Positions 6,869-12,294 of a DNA stretch of 12,294 bases are shown one piece after another (within the stretch, counting starts at the first letter, position 1; every line of letters starts with the position of its first letter). Source of the DNA: an uncultured Tessaracoccus sp. GTDB lineage: Bacteria; Actinomycetota; Actinomycetes; Propionibacteriales; Propionibacteriaceae. The notes below the pieces were generated by a model. It was not told the DNA's origin, did not search any database, and saw only the letters and a program-made list of their open reading frames with translations. Where the stretch lies: positions 1-12,294 of the forward strand of contig NZ_CAMYPD010000063.1 of NCBI RefSeq assembly GCF_947286155.1, read 5' to 3'. The position numbers were made by a program, and so were the translations under genes.

Positions 6869-7734
6869 CGGCTCAACCCGAACTTCGGCAACCGGTAGCG
6901 AACCCTGGCGGACTCCGTCGACGCGTGCGCGCTGATCTGGGTGGAGGTGTTGCCAGCGCGTGTGCCTGCCATAGCAAGGCCGGACGGCCAACCCTTCTGC
7001 GTAACCGCGAGCGCGCTGCGCACCGCGGCGAGCTGGGAACCCACCGAGTTGGAGCCAGAATCGGACACTAAGAACACCGAGTCCAGCTCGGCGCTGAGGT
7101 CGTCGAGGATTGCTCGCCAGTTGTTGCTGAGCGGGTACAGACGGCGGAAGAGTCGCATGAACGGGTTCTGCAGCGTCGCATCGACTTGGTCGGCCTGCAC
7201 CATCGCGAACCGCAGGGCCCGTTCGGCGGCGCACAGCACGGCCTTGTTGAGGTCGCGGTACATGGCGTAGGAATCCGACATCACGCGGGGCAGATGCTGA
7301 AACTCCTTGCTGGCTTCGATCTGCACGTCCACCATGTTGCCGTAGGTGGACGACGCCGGGCCGTCCCACCCCATCACCTTGCTCAGCAGCAGCACCTGCT
7401 TGTTGATTTCCTGGGCACGCACGCTTGCCTGGCGCCACATCTCCGACGTCTTGTCGAGCTGGTCGGGCACGGGCAGCCTCGGCTCGGCCTGCGACTCAAC
7501 CTTCTGCCGAATGTCAGCCAATGCGTTGTCGAGCTGGCGCCTGAGGCTGCGCACTTTGCTGTTGAAGATCTGCGCCGCGAAGCCGAGGGTGAACACCTTC
7601 TTCAGCCACCACCAGACGCCGTCGGTGATGTCGCGACGGTCGGCCTCCCAGTCTGCCTGCACCCGCTGCTCGAGCTGCTCGAGCCGCTCCATGATGTGCC
7701 GGTACGACTCGGACGCGAGCTCCTCACCGGTCAC
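6865..7734 (-). CDS. Helical protein with WxG-type hairpin, type VII-associated
   Basis: This 289-residue protein starts at GTG 7734, inside the end of the preceding small gene. The N-terminus is a charged, coiled-coil-like helix (RLEQLEQRVQADWEADRR). A hydrophobic aromatic stretch WWWLKKVFTLGFAAQIF (41-57), possibly a membrane-associating helix, is followed by another charged helix. Residues ~92-180 have the shape of a WXG100-type helix-turn-helix: a long helix (SEMWRQASVRAQEINKQVLL), the turn GWDGPASSTY with W123-D-G125, and a second long helix reaching ERALRFAMVQADQV. The WxG...Y turn is the family hallmark. There is no signal peptide, as expected for type VII substrates. The C-terminus is Ser/Thr-rich and ends basic. 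No YxxxD/E motif is placed after the second helix, so it could be a chaperone or adaptor rather than a substrate. Confidence 0.65.
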   Translation of the reverse strand: MTGEELASESYRHIMERLEQLEQRVQADWEADRRDITDGVWWWLKKVFTLGFAAQIFNSKVRSLRRQLDNALADIRQKVESQAEPRLPVPDQLDKTSEMWRQASVRAQEINKQVLLLSKVMGWDGPASSTYGNMVDVQIEASKEFQHLPRVMSDSYAMYRDLNKAVLCAAERALRFAMVQADQVDATLQNPFMRLFRRLYPLSNNWRAILDDLSAELDSVFLVSDSGSNSVGSQLAAVRSALAVTQKGWPSGLAMAGTRAGNTSTQISAHASTESARVRYRLPKFGLSR

Positions 7735-7849
7735 TCATGTAGGAGCGCAGCGACTTCGACACGCCCTCCGCCGTCTCCGTGATACCGCCACCGCGTTTAC
7801 CGAACAGGTCTTGCAGCGCGCCTGGGATCGATTCCAAGATCGTTGTCAC
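7724..7849 (-). CDS. 41-residue microprotein inside the type VII-associated cluster
   Basis: GTG 7849 overlaps the upstream stop as GTGA, and the TGA at 7724-7726 falls 11 bp inside the next gene, so it is overlapped at both ends. It fills exactly the only gap in the four-gene chain. The predicted protein starts MTTILESIPGALQDLFGKRG and continues GGITETAEGVSKSLRSYMSD. That is an amphipathic helix, a Gly-rich turn and a second helix, much like a miniature helix-turn-helix. I do not recognise a family. The evidence is positional (tight translational coupling) and compositional; it is short enough for automatic gene calling to miss. Confidence 0.6.
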   Translation of the reverse strand: MTTILESIPGALQDLFGKRGGGITETAEGVSKSLRSYMSDR

Positions 7850-8643
7850 TTCGACGTCCTTCCAGCTTCGTTCGCCAGGCGAGCGTTGTTCAGTTCACGC
7901 TCGTCGTACTCACCCGCCGCACCGTGCAGCCTCCGATCGATAGCGACGAACTCGTTGCTCGCCTGCTGCGCGTAGTGCTTGGTGAGCTGCGACAGTTCGT
8001 TCGTCGGGCCCTGCGCCACGTTCGCGAACCCGAGGTCGTGCGGGATCTGCATCGCCTGATCCGCCTCACCCATGATGTGCGCGATCGCCTGCCACCCCGT
8101 CGCTGCGCGCCGGAGGTGTTCCGGCTCGACGGCATACCCATCGACGCGCTGACCTCCCGCACCGTGTGTGCCGGCGAGGGCGTACCCATCGACGTGCCGA
8201 CCTCCCGCGCCGTGTGTGCCAGCGACGGCGTCACTGCCGGCTGTGCCCTCGGACGCTCCAGTGCCGGAGTACAAGCCCGACGGGGTTCCGTCGGGGTTCG
8301 TGCCTCCTGCCGCCATCACGCCGCCGGGAGGGGCACCGTGTGCGCCGGCTGCGACGCCGCTCGTGCCGGCTGACCCCGCGGCGCCGAGTCCCGCTGGAAG
8401 AGTGCTCGCCCCAGACTGGGCCGCGCCCGCTTGCGCGCCGCCTGCGCCGCCCATCATCATCGGCGGCATAGCTCCTGTCCCGCCCCGCTGACCAGCCGTA
8501 CGCCCAGCGGCGTGGGGATTGATCCGGCCTTCAGTGATATCGGCGTCGTCCACCACGTCGCTCGATTCACTCGTGATACCGCCGAGTCGCGCCGCCACGG
8601 CGGACTCACTCAGCATCTTCCACGCTTGCTCTGCCTCGGTCAC
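7846..8643 (-). CDS. EspC/WXG-like, Gly/Ala-rich type VII-associated protein
   Basis: From GTG 8643 the protein has 265 residues. An N-terminal helix (TEAEQAWKMLSESAVAARLGG) leads to a ~130-residue Gly/Ala/Pro linker containing MPPMMMGGAGG (59-69), typical of linkers in ESX-associated proteins. The C-terminal domain starts YAVEPEHLRRAATGWQAIAH (170-189), as in EspC/WXG-type folds, has a second helix (LSQLTKHYAQQASNEFVAIDRRL), and ends with YDERE (246-250), which fits the YxxxD/E type VII export signal. It has no Sec signal peptide. It is first in a chain of four overlapping genes and could be a secreted or surface-exposed type VII protein. Part of the linker is a 16-residue tandem duplication next to the C-terminal domain. 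An in-frame TTG at 8676 is a possible alternative start; GTG 8643 has the better upstream GAGG. Confidence 0.65.
   Translation of the reverse strand: MTEAEQAWKMLSESAVAARLGGITSESSDVVDDADITEGRINPHAAGRTAGQRGGTGAMPPMMMGGAGGAQAGAAQSGASTLPAGLGAAGSAGTSGVAAGAHGAPPGGVMAAGGTNPDGTPSGLYSGTGASEGTAGSDAVAGTHGAGGRHVDGYALAGTHGAGGQRVDGYAVEPEHLRRAATGWQAIAHIMGEADQAMQIPHDLGFANVAQGPTNELSQLTKHYAQQASNEFVAIDRRLHGAAGEYDERELNNARLANEAGRTSK
8131..8226 (-). repeat. 48-bp in-frame tandem duplication
   Basis: Units 8131-8178 and 8179-8226 match at 42 of 48 positions. They encode two consecutive 16-residue units, (V/L)AGTHGAGG(R/Q)(H/R)VDGYA, just before the EspC-like domain. The length is a multiple of three, so the frame is kept. 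Confidence 0.85.
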
Positions 8644-8670
8644 TCTCGCCTCGCTCGGATCTTGCAGGAG

Positions 8671-8700
8671 CTGCAAATCACGTTGTCGCTCTGCAAATCA
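8671..8700. promoter_or_regulatory. 10-bp direct repeat in the divergent control region
   Basis: CTGCAAATCA occurs at 8671-8680 and again at 8691-8700, with a 10-bp spacer, a 20-bp period of about two helical turns. It lies between the type VII-associated cluster and metB. The downstream copy also falls between a -35-like TTGTCG (8683-8688) and a -10-like TATGCA (8705-8710) for metB. It could bind a transcription factor that controls one or both directions. Confidence 0.45.
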
Positions 8701-8716
8701 AACCTATGCAGTGTGG

Positions 8717-8786
8717 GGTTCACTCCGCACCATTCCACGGCACCAACGTTACTGGGTGGACACCCCACCCTGACGCCGCGTGAACC
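8717..8786 (+). promoter_or_regulatory. Possible structured leader of metB
   Basis: GGTTCAC (8717-8723) pairs perfectly with GTGAACC (8780-8786), enclosing an inner hairpin GGGTGG/CCACCC (8754-8759/8765-8770). The structure ends 14 nt before the Shine-Dalgarno. I do not recognise a known SAM or other riboswitch consensus, so this is only a structural observation. Confidence 0.3.
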
Positions 8787-8813
8787 AGCTACGTTGGAGC
8801 AAAGGAGGAACCG

Positions 8814-9992
8814 ATGGCTGAACTTGGAGCATGGACGAACGCCGCGCAGGCCGGACTCGACACCGACACCGGGCGGGGCGCGGTGGTGCCACCGATCTAT
8901 CTGTCCACGAACTACGTGTTCAACGACATTGGCGAGCCTCGCGACCACGACTACTCGCGAGCCGCGAACCCCACCCGCGACGTGCTCGCCAACGCGCTCA
9001 CGAGCCTCGAAGGCGGCGCCGGCGCGGTGCCCGTCGCGAGCGGCATGGCGGCCGTCGTGCTCGCCATTGAGACACTGGTGCCCGTCGGCGGGCGCGTCGT
9101 CGCACCTCACGACGCGTACGGCGGCACCTGGCGGCTACTCACCTGGTGGGCTGAGCGCGGGAGAGTCACCGTCGATTATGTGAACCTCACCGACCTCGAC
9201 GCTGCCGCGGCGGCACTTTCGACGCCGGCGGATCTCGTGTGGATCGAGACGCCGTCGAACCCGCTCCTGCGGATCACCGACATCGAACGCGTCACTGAGC
9301 TCGGGCACGCCGCCGGGGCGAGCGTCGTCGTCGACAACACCTTCTGCACCCCCTTGCTGCAGCAGCCCCTCAGCTTCGGCGCCGACGCGGTCGCGCACTC
9401 GACGACGAAGTTCATCGCCGGACATTCCGACGTGGTGGGCGGTGCCGTCGTGGCCGCCACCGACGAGCTGCAGGAGCAGCTCACCGGCTGGGCGAAGACG
9501 CTCGGGCTCACCTCCGGCGCGATGGACAGCTATCTCACCATGCGCGGCCTGCGCTCGCTCGACGCGCGGCTTCGCGTGCACGCCGCGAACGCTGAAGCGG
9601 TGATCGACGCATTCGACGGCCACCCCGTCGTCGAGGCGCTCCACTACCCCGGCCTCCCCGACCACCCCGACTACCAGCTGGCCCAGCAGCAGATGCGCAC
9701 GCCTGGTTCGATGGTCACCGTCGAACTGCGCGGCGGCGAGCCCACCGTCCGACGCTTCCTGGACGGCCTCAAGGTGTTCCATCTGGCGGAGTCGCTGGGC
9801 GGCACCGAGTCGCTGGTGTGCCATCCCGCGACGATGACCCACGGCGCCATGAGCCCCGAGGCGCAGAAAGCCGCCGGCATCACCCCCGGCATGCTGCGCT
9901 TCAGCGTCGGCCTCGAAGGCATCGACGACCTCGTCAGCGTCATCGCCGAAGCTTTAGAGCGGGCTGAGCTCGCAACAGGAGACGCCCACTAG
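8814..9992 (+). CDS. metB: Cystathionine gamma-synthase or related PLP-dependent Cys/Met enzyme
   Basis: This 392-residue protein starts at ATG 8814 behind AAAGGAGG. It belongs to the Cys/Met-metabolism PLP enzyme family, which forms cystathionine from an activated homoserine and cysteine in methionine synthesis. Visible active-site elements are YSRAANPTR (47-55, with the Tyr and Arg that contact the neighbouring subunit's PLP), ASGMAA (75-80), Y102 in DAYGGT, D174 in VVVDNTF (binds the pyridine nitrogen), and the Schiff-base Lys K199 in HSTTKFIAGHSD. The C-terminal SLGGTESLVCHPATMTH is especially MetB-like. Length fits. Cystathionine gamma-lyase or a homoserine sulfhydrylase cannot be excluded from motifs. 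Its stop overlaps the -10 box of the next gene. Confidence 0.88.
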   Translation: MAELGAWTNAAQAGLDTDTGRGAVVPPIYLSTNYVFNDIGEPRDHDYSRAANPTRDVLANALTSLEGGAGAVPVASGMAAVVLAIETLVPVGGRVVAPHDAYGGTWRLLTWWAERGRVTVDYVNLTDLDAAAAALSTPADLVWIETPSNPLLRITDIERVTELGHAAGASVVVDNTFCTPLLQQPLSFGADAVAHSTTKFIAGHSDVVGGAVVAATDELQEQLTGWAKTLGLTSGAMDSYLTMRGLRSLDARLRVHAANAEAVIDAFDGHPVVEALHYPGLPDHPDYQLAQQQMRTPGSMVTVELRGGEPTVRRFLDGLKVFHLAESLGGTESLVCHPATMTHGAMSPEAQKAAGITPGMLRFSVGLEGIDDLVSVIAEALERAELATGDAH

Positions 9993-10005
9993 ACTACGGG
10001 GCATG
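9990..10005 (+). promoter_or_regulatory. -10 box for leaderless expression of the DUF4032 gene, overlapping the metB stop
   Basis: TAGACT (9990-9995) starts with the TAG stop codon of metB and lies 7 nt before ATG 10003. There is no Shine-Dalgarno, so a leaderless transcript is likely alongside any read-through from metB. Confidence 0.5.
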
Positions 10006-11388
10006 CCTCGTTTCCTTGCTGCCAAGCCCGACGCGGCCCTCCTGCGCCTTCCTTGGCATCTGCCGCTGGAGCAGTGGCCGACGCAGCACCTCGTCGCCCT
10101 GCCCCGCGGCATCTCGCGCCACGTTGTTCGGTTCATCAAGGTGGGTAACCAGATCGTCGCGGCGAAGGAAATCCTCGAGGATGTGGCGGTCAACGAGTAC
10201 CGCTTGCTGTCCGAGCTGCGGCGGATGGGCATCCCGTCGGTGGCGCCCATCGGTGTGGTCCTCGGTCGAACCGACTCGGACGGCGCTCCCCTCGACCCCA
10301 TGCTCCTCACCGAGCATCTGCCCTTCTCGCTGCCGTATCGCTCGTTGTTCTACCAAGGCGTGAAACAAGAGACGGTGCAGCGCCTCCTCGACGCAATGGT
10401 GGTGCTGCTCGCCAGGCTGCACCTGACCGGCTTCTACTGGGGCGACGTCTCGTTGTCCAACATCCTCTTCCGCCGCGACGCCAGCGAGTTCGCCGCCTAC
10501 CTCGTCGACGCCGAGACCGGCGAGCTGCACAACCGGCTCACCGACGGGCAGCGCAAACACGACCTCGACATCGCCACCACCAACCTCTTCGGCGAGTTCC
10601 TCGACCTCGAAACCGGCGGCCTCATGGATAGTTCGCTGAAACCAGAACTGCTCGTGCGCACTATTCTCGACCGGTACGACCAGCTCTGGGGTGAGCTCAC
10701 CGCCGTCGAGGAATTCGACGACTCGGAGATGCACCGCCTCGAAGGGCGCGTGCGGCGACTCAACGCGCTCGGCTTCGACGTCGCGGAGATCGACGTCTCC
10801 ACGTCGGCCGACGGCCGCAAGGTGCGCATGCAGCCGAAGGTGGTCGACGCCGGCTACCACTCGCGCCGTCTCATGCGCCTCACGGGCCTGGACGCCGAGG
10901 AGCACCAGGCGCGGCGGTTGCTGAACGACATGGACACCTACCGCGCCGGTCTGGGCTCGTCGTCGCCGGAGTCCGTCGTCGCGCATCAGTGGCTCGTCGA
11001 GATGTTCGAGCCCGCCATCAACCAGATCCCCGACGACTTGCGCCGCAAGCGCGACCCCGCGCAGTTCTACCACGAGATGCTCGACTACCGCTGGTACCAA
11101 TCGCAGCGCGAGAACCGCAATGTGCCAACGCACGAGGCGGTGAACGGGTACATCCACGACGTTCTCAGCGAGCTGCCCGACGAGCAGATGGGCGGACTGC
11201 AAACTCCGTCCGAGCACGAACTTCGTAACAAGTTCGACCCCTCGCACGGGTTCGTCGATGACGATGACGACGATCCACCGTACGACCCGTGGGAAGACCA
11301 GGCCAACCACCCGGATCTGCCCATCAGCATGGGATTCGACATCGATGCGCTGCGCCGCAAGGCGGCGCAGCAGCGCGGCGAGGCGTAA
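10003..11388 (+). CDS. DUF4032 protein with an LPS-kinase-like (protein kinase-fold) domain
   Basis: This 461-residue protein starts at ATG 10003. The N-terminal half has the order of motifs of a protein-kinase fold: VAAKE with K55 (ATP-binding Lys), NEYRLLSEL with E65 (possible helix C Glu), the hinge-like LLTEHLPF (101-108), the catalytic loop FYWGDVSLSN with D148 and N153, and YLVDAETGEL with D169 in the DFG position. The C-terminal half (~230-400) is the DUF4032 region, ending in an acidic DDDDDD stretch and a short basic helix. These proteins are widespread in actinobacteria and are often annotated as lipopolysaccharide-kinase family; the substrate is unknown. The key residues look intact, so activity is plausible. 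It directly follows metB but has its own -10 box. Confidence 0.85.
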   Translation: MPRFLAAKPDAALLRLPWHLPLEQWPTQHLVALPRGISRHVVRFIKVGNQIVAAKEILEDVAVNEYRLLSELRRMGIPSVAPIGVVLGRTDSDGAPLDPMLLTEHLPFSLPYRSLFYQGVKQETVQRLLDAMVVLLARLHLTGFYWGDVSLSNILFRRDASEFAAYLVDAETGELHNRLTDGQRKHDLDIATTNLFGEFLDLETGGLMDSSLKPELLVRTILDRYDQLWGELTAVEEFDDSEMHRLEGRVRRLNALGFDVAEIDVSTSADGRKVRMQPKVVDAGYHSRRLMRLTGLDAEEHQARRLLNDMDTYRAGLGSSSPESVVAHQWLVEMFEPAINQIPDDLRRKRDPAQFYHEMLDYRWYQSQRENRNVPTHEAVNGYIHDVLSELPDEQMGGLQTPSEHELRNKFDPSHGFVDDDDDDPPYDPWEDQANHPDLPISMGFDIDALRRKAAQQRGEA

Positions 11389-11422
11389 TTTCGCCACGGC
11401 TCTGCGGCGTGAGACCAGCGGA

Positions 11423-11506
11423 AAAGTGACCGTTATCCTCCACACGCAGCCACCGACCCGCCTGTTTGCGGGATTTTTTGCAGGCGTGGAGGATTTCGGT
11501 CACTTT
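11423..11506. repeat. Long inverted repeat A, inverted relative of repeat B
   Basis: Arms 11423-11443 and 11486-11506 pair at 19 of 21 positions; the two mismatches are adjacent (GTTA against GAAA). A second pairing, GCCTG/CAGGC (11460-11464/11481-11485), extends the stem. The reverse complement of the right half matches the left half of repeat B, including GCCTGCAAAAAATC, so the two elements are inverted relatives. Confidence 0.85.
11457..11479 (+). terminator. Hairpin plus T-run inside inverted repeat A
   Basis: CCCGC (11457-11461) and GCGGG (11468-11472) form a short stem, followed by ATTTTTT. It lies ~70 bp after the DUF4032 stop and could end that transcript. The 5-bp stem is short for an intrinsic terminator, though GC-rich. 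Confidence 0.45.
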
Positions 11507-11573
11507 GGGGTGGTGCCCAGCACAAGCGCCCGCACACCGCTCCTCTCCTCGCAGCTGCGGCCACCGAGCGGCC

Positions 11574-11653
11574 GTTGACCGTTATCCTCCACGCCTGCAA
11601 AAAATCGGCGATTTCGAGGGGCCAAAAGCTTCTCGTGGAGGATAACGGTCAAC
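11574..11653. repeat. Long inverted repeat B, perfect 20-bp arms
   Basis: GTTGACCGTTATCCTCCACG (11574-11593) pairs perfectly with 11634-11653 around a 40-nt spacer, which itself contains AAATC..GATTT. It shares TGACCGTTATCCTCCAC with repeat A. It is REP/MITE-like and non-coding. Confidence 0.85.
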
Positions 11654-11701
11654 TTTTGCGGTGGCCCTGACCGCCGACGCCTGCCACCGCCGGATTCGGC
11701 A

Positions 11702-11716
11702 TAGACTTATCGGGTG
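11702..11716 (+). promoter_or_regulatory. -10 box for leaderless expression of cysS
   Basis: TAGACT (11702-11707), the same hexamer as before the DUF4032 gene, lies 6 nt before GTG 11714. There is no Shine-Dalgarno and no clear -35. Confidence 0.5.
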
Positions 11717-12294
11717 ACATTTCGACTGTTTGACTCCGCAACCCGCACCGTCCGCGACTTCGTGCCCCTCGAAGAGGGCCGCGTGTCCATCTACCACTGC
11801 GGGCTGACGGTCCAGTCGTCTCCACACCTCGGCCACATCCGCAAGGAAGTGGTGTTCGACGTGCTCCGTCGTTGGTTCCTGCATGAGGGCTACGAGGTGC
11901 GCATCGTCGCCAACGTCACCGACATCGACGACAAGATCCTCGCTAAATCCGCCGAACGCGGGGTGCCATGGTTCGAGCACGCCTACGAGTTCGAGCTCGA
12001 GCTGCACCAGGCCTACGCCAGCCTGGGGTGCCTCCCGCCCTCCTACGAGCCGCGCGCTACCGGCCACATCCCCGAGATGGTGGAACTCATCCAAGAGATC
12101 ATCGACGCCGGCCACGCCTACCCGGCTCCCGACGGCTCCGGCGACGTCTATTTCGATGTTCGATCCTGGCCCAACTACGGCGAACTCTCCGGCCAAAAGG
12201 TCGACGAGATGGAGGCCGCCGCCGACGCGGACCCTCGAGGCAAGCGCGACCCCCGCGACTTCGCCCTGTGGAAGGGCCACAAGGACGGCGAGCC
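11714..12294 (+). CDS. cysS: Cysteinyl-tRNA synthetase, N-terminal part (runs off the window)
   Basis: GTG 11714 opens 193 visible codons of a class I aminoacyl-tRNA synthetase that charges tRNA-Cys. The catalytic domain begins as expected: YHCGLTVQSSPHLGH (27-41) holds the zinc-binding Cys (C29) and the HIGH-type ATP motif HLGH (38-41). It continues with VANVTDIDDKIL, ATGHIPEMVELIQEII, GDVYFDV and RDFALWKG, all typical of CysS. The actinobacterial paralogue MshC (mycothiol ligase) shares this fold. The FRLFDSATRTVRDF start and the RDFALWKG stretch favour CysS. The KMSKS motif and anticodon-binding domain lie beyond the window. Confidence 0.9.
   Translation, partial: MTFRLFDSATRTVRDFVPLEEGRVSIYHCGLTVQSSPHLGHIRKEVVFDVLRRWFLHEGYEVRIVANVTDIDDKILAKSAERGVPWFEHAYEFELELHQAYASLGCLPPSYEPRATGHIPEMVELIQEIIDAGHAYPAPDGSGDVYFDVRSWPNYGELSGQKVDEMEAAADADPRGKRDPRDFALWKGHKDGE

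Larger units (their letters stand above)
11389..11713. other. 325-bp intergenic region without a gene
   Basis: It contains two related long palindromes (11423-11506 and 11574-11653), a hairpin with a T-run inside the first, and the cysS -10 box. The ~67 bp between the palindromes show no recognisable feature. Confidence 0.6.

Noticed and set aside
6062..6898. 278-codon + strand frame opposite the YbaB-like gene
   Set aside because: Arg/Leu-rich shadow composition; the minus-strand chain of overlapping genes explains the region better.
6869..7438. N-terminal extension of the YbaB-like gene back to 7438
   Set aside because: The extra residues are Arg/Gly/Ala-rich shadow of the WxG-hairpin gene; the ATG at 6868 overlaps the upstream stop as ATGA and starts the plausible protein.
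9135..9842. 235-codon open frame antisense to metB
   Set aside because: It is a shadow of a PLP enzyme with an intact active site; it shows no domain of its own.
9994..11445. 483-codon open frame antisense to the DUF4032 gene
   Set aside because: It is a GC-driven shadow of a gene with clear kinase-fold motifs, and it runs into the intergenic palindrome.
11582..12280. 232-codon open frame antisense to cysS
   Set aside because: The + strand encodes an unmistakable CysS N-terminus; the antisense frame also spans the palindrome and promoter.

Overview
The window looks like a chromosomal segment of a high-GC Gram-positive actinobacterium. Coding GC is high, codons end mostly in G or C, and several genes start at or next to the transcription start behind a TANNNT -10 box (leaderless). 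The gene set also fits: a DUF4032 kinase-like protein, a type VII secretion-associated cluster with YbaB-like proteins, and paired Pro/Thr-rich secreted proteins. A member of the Propionibacteriaceae or a relative is my best guess, from gene content only.

Layout. Positions 1-1111 hold two overlapping + strand genes for exported proteins: the C-terminal part of a Pro/Thr/Ser-linked protein, then a Cys-containing signal-peptide protein that appears truncated or frameshifted. Their coding strand is strikingly A/C-rich. A long inverted repeat follows (1158-1239), then a SAM-dependent methyltransferase (1368-1979) that converges on a DedA-type membrane protein (1982-2752, minus). A gene-free stretch with nested inverted repeats and a candidate promoter leads to a UgpC/MsmK/MalK-type sugar ABC ATPase (3152-4249) with a terminator-like hairpin. 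Next is a conserved actinobacterial protein of unknown function (4385-4975).

Positions 4982-5941 look like an accessory module. Two same-orientation copies of a 48-bp repeat bracket a winged-helix plus MNT nucleotidyltransferase gene (antitoxin type) and the decayed, frameshifted C-terminal stub of its HEPN toxin partner. This appears to be an orphaned antitoxin.

Positions 6119-8643 (minus strand) hold four overlapping genes that look like a type VII (ESX/WXG)-associated operon: an EspC-like Gly/Ala-rich protein with a YxxxE motif, a 41-residue microprotein, a helical protein with a WxG turn, and a protein with two YbaB-like repeats. It is divergent from metB (8814-9992), and a 10-bp direct repeat lies between them. 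A DUF4032 kinase-like gene (10003-11388) follows directly, then two related long inverted repeats (11423-11653), then the 5' part of cysS, which runs off the window end.

The most interesting parts are the broken MNT-HEPN module with its flanking repeats, the type VII-associated cluster with its very small middle gene, and the density of long imperfect palindromes in nearly every larger intergenic gap.
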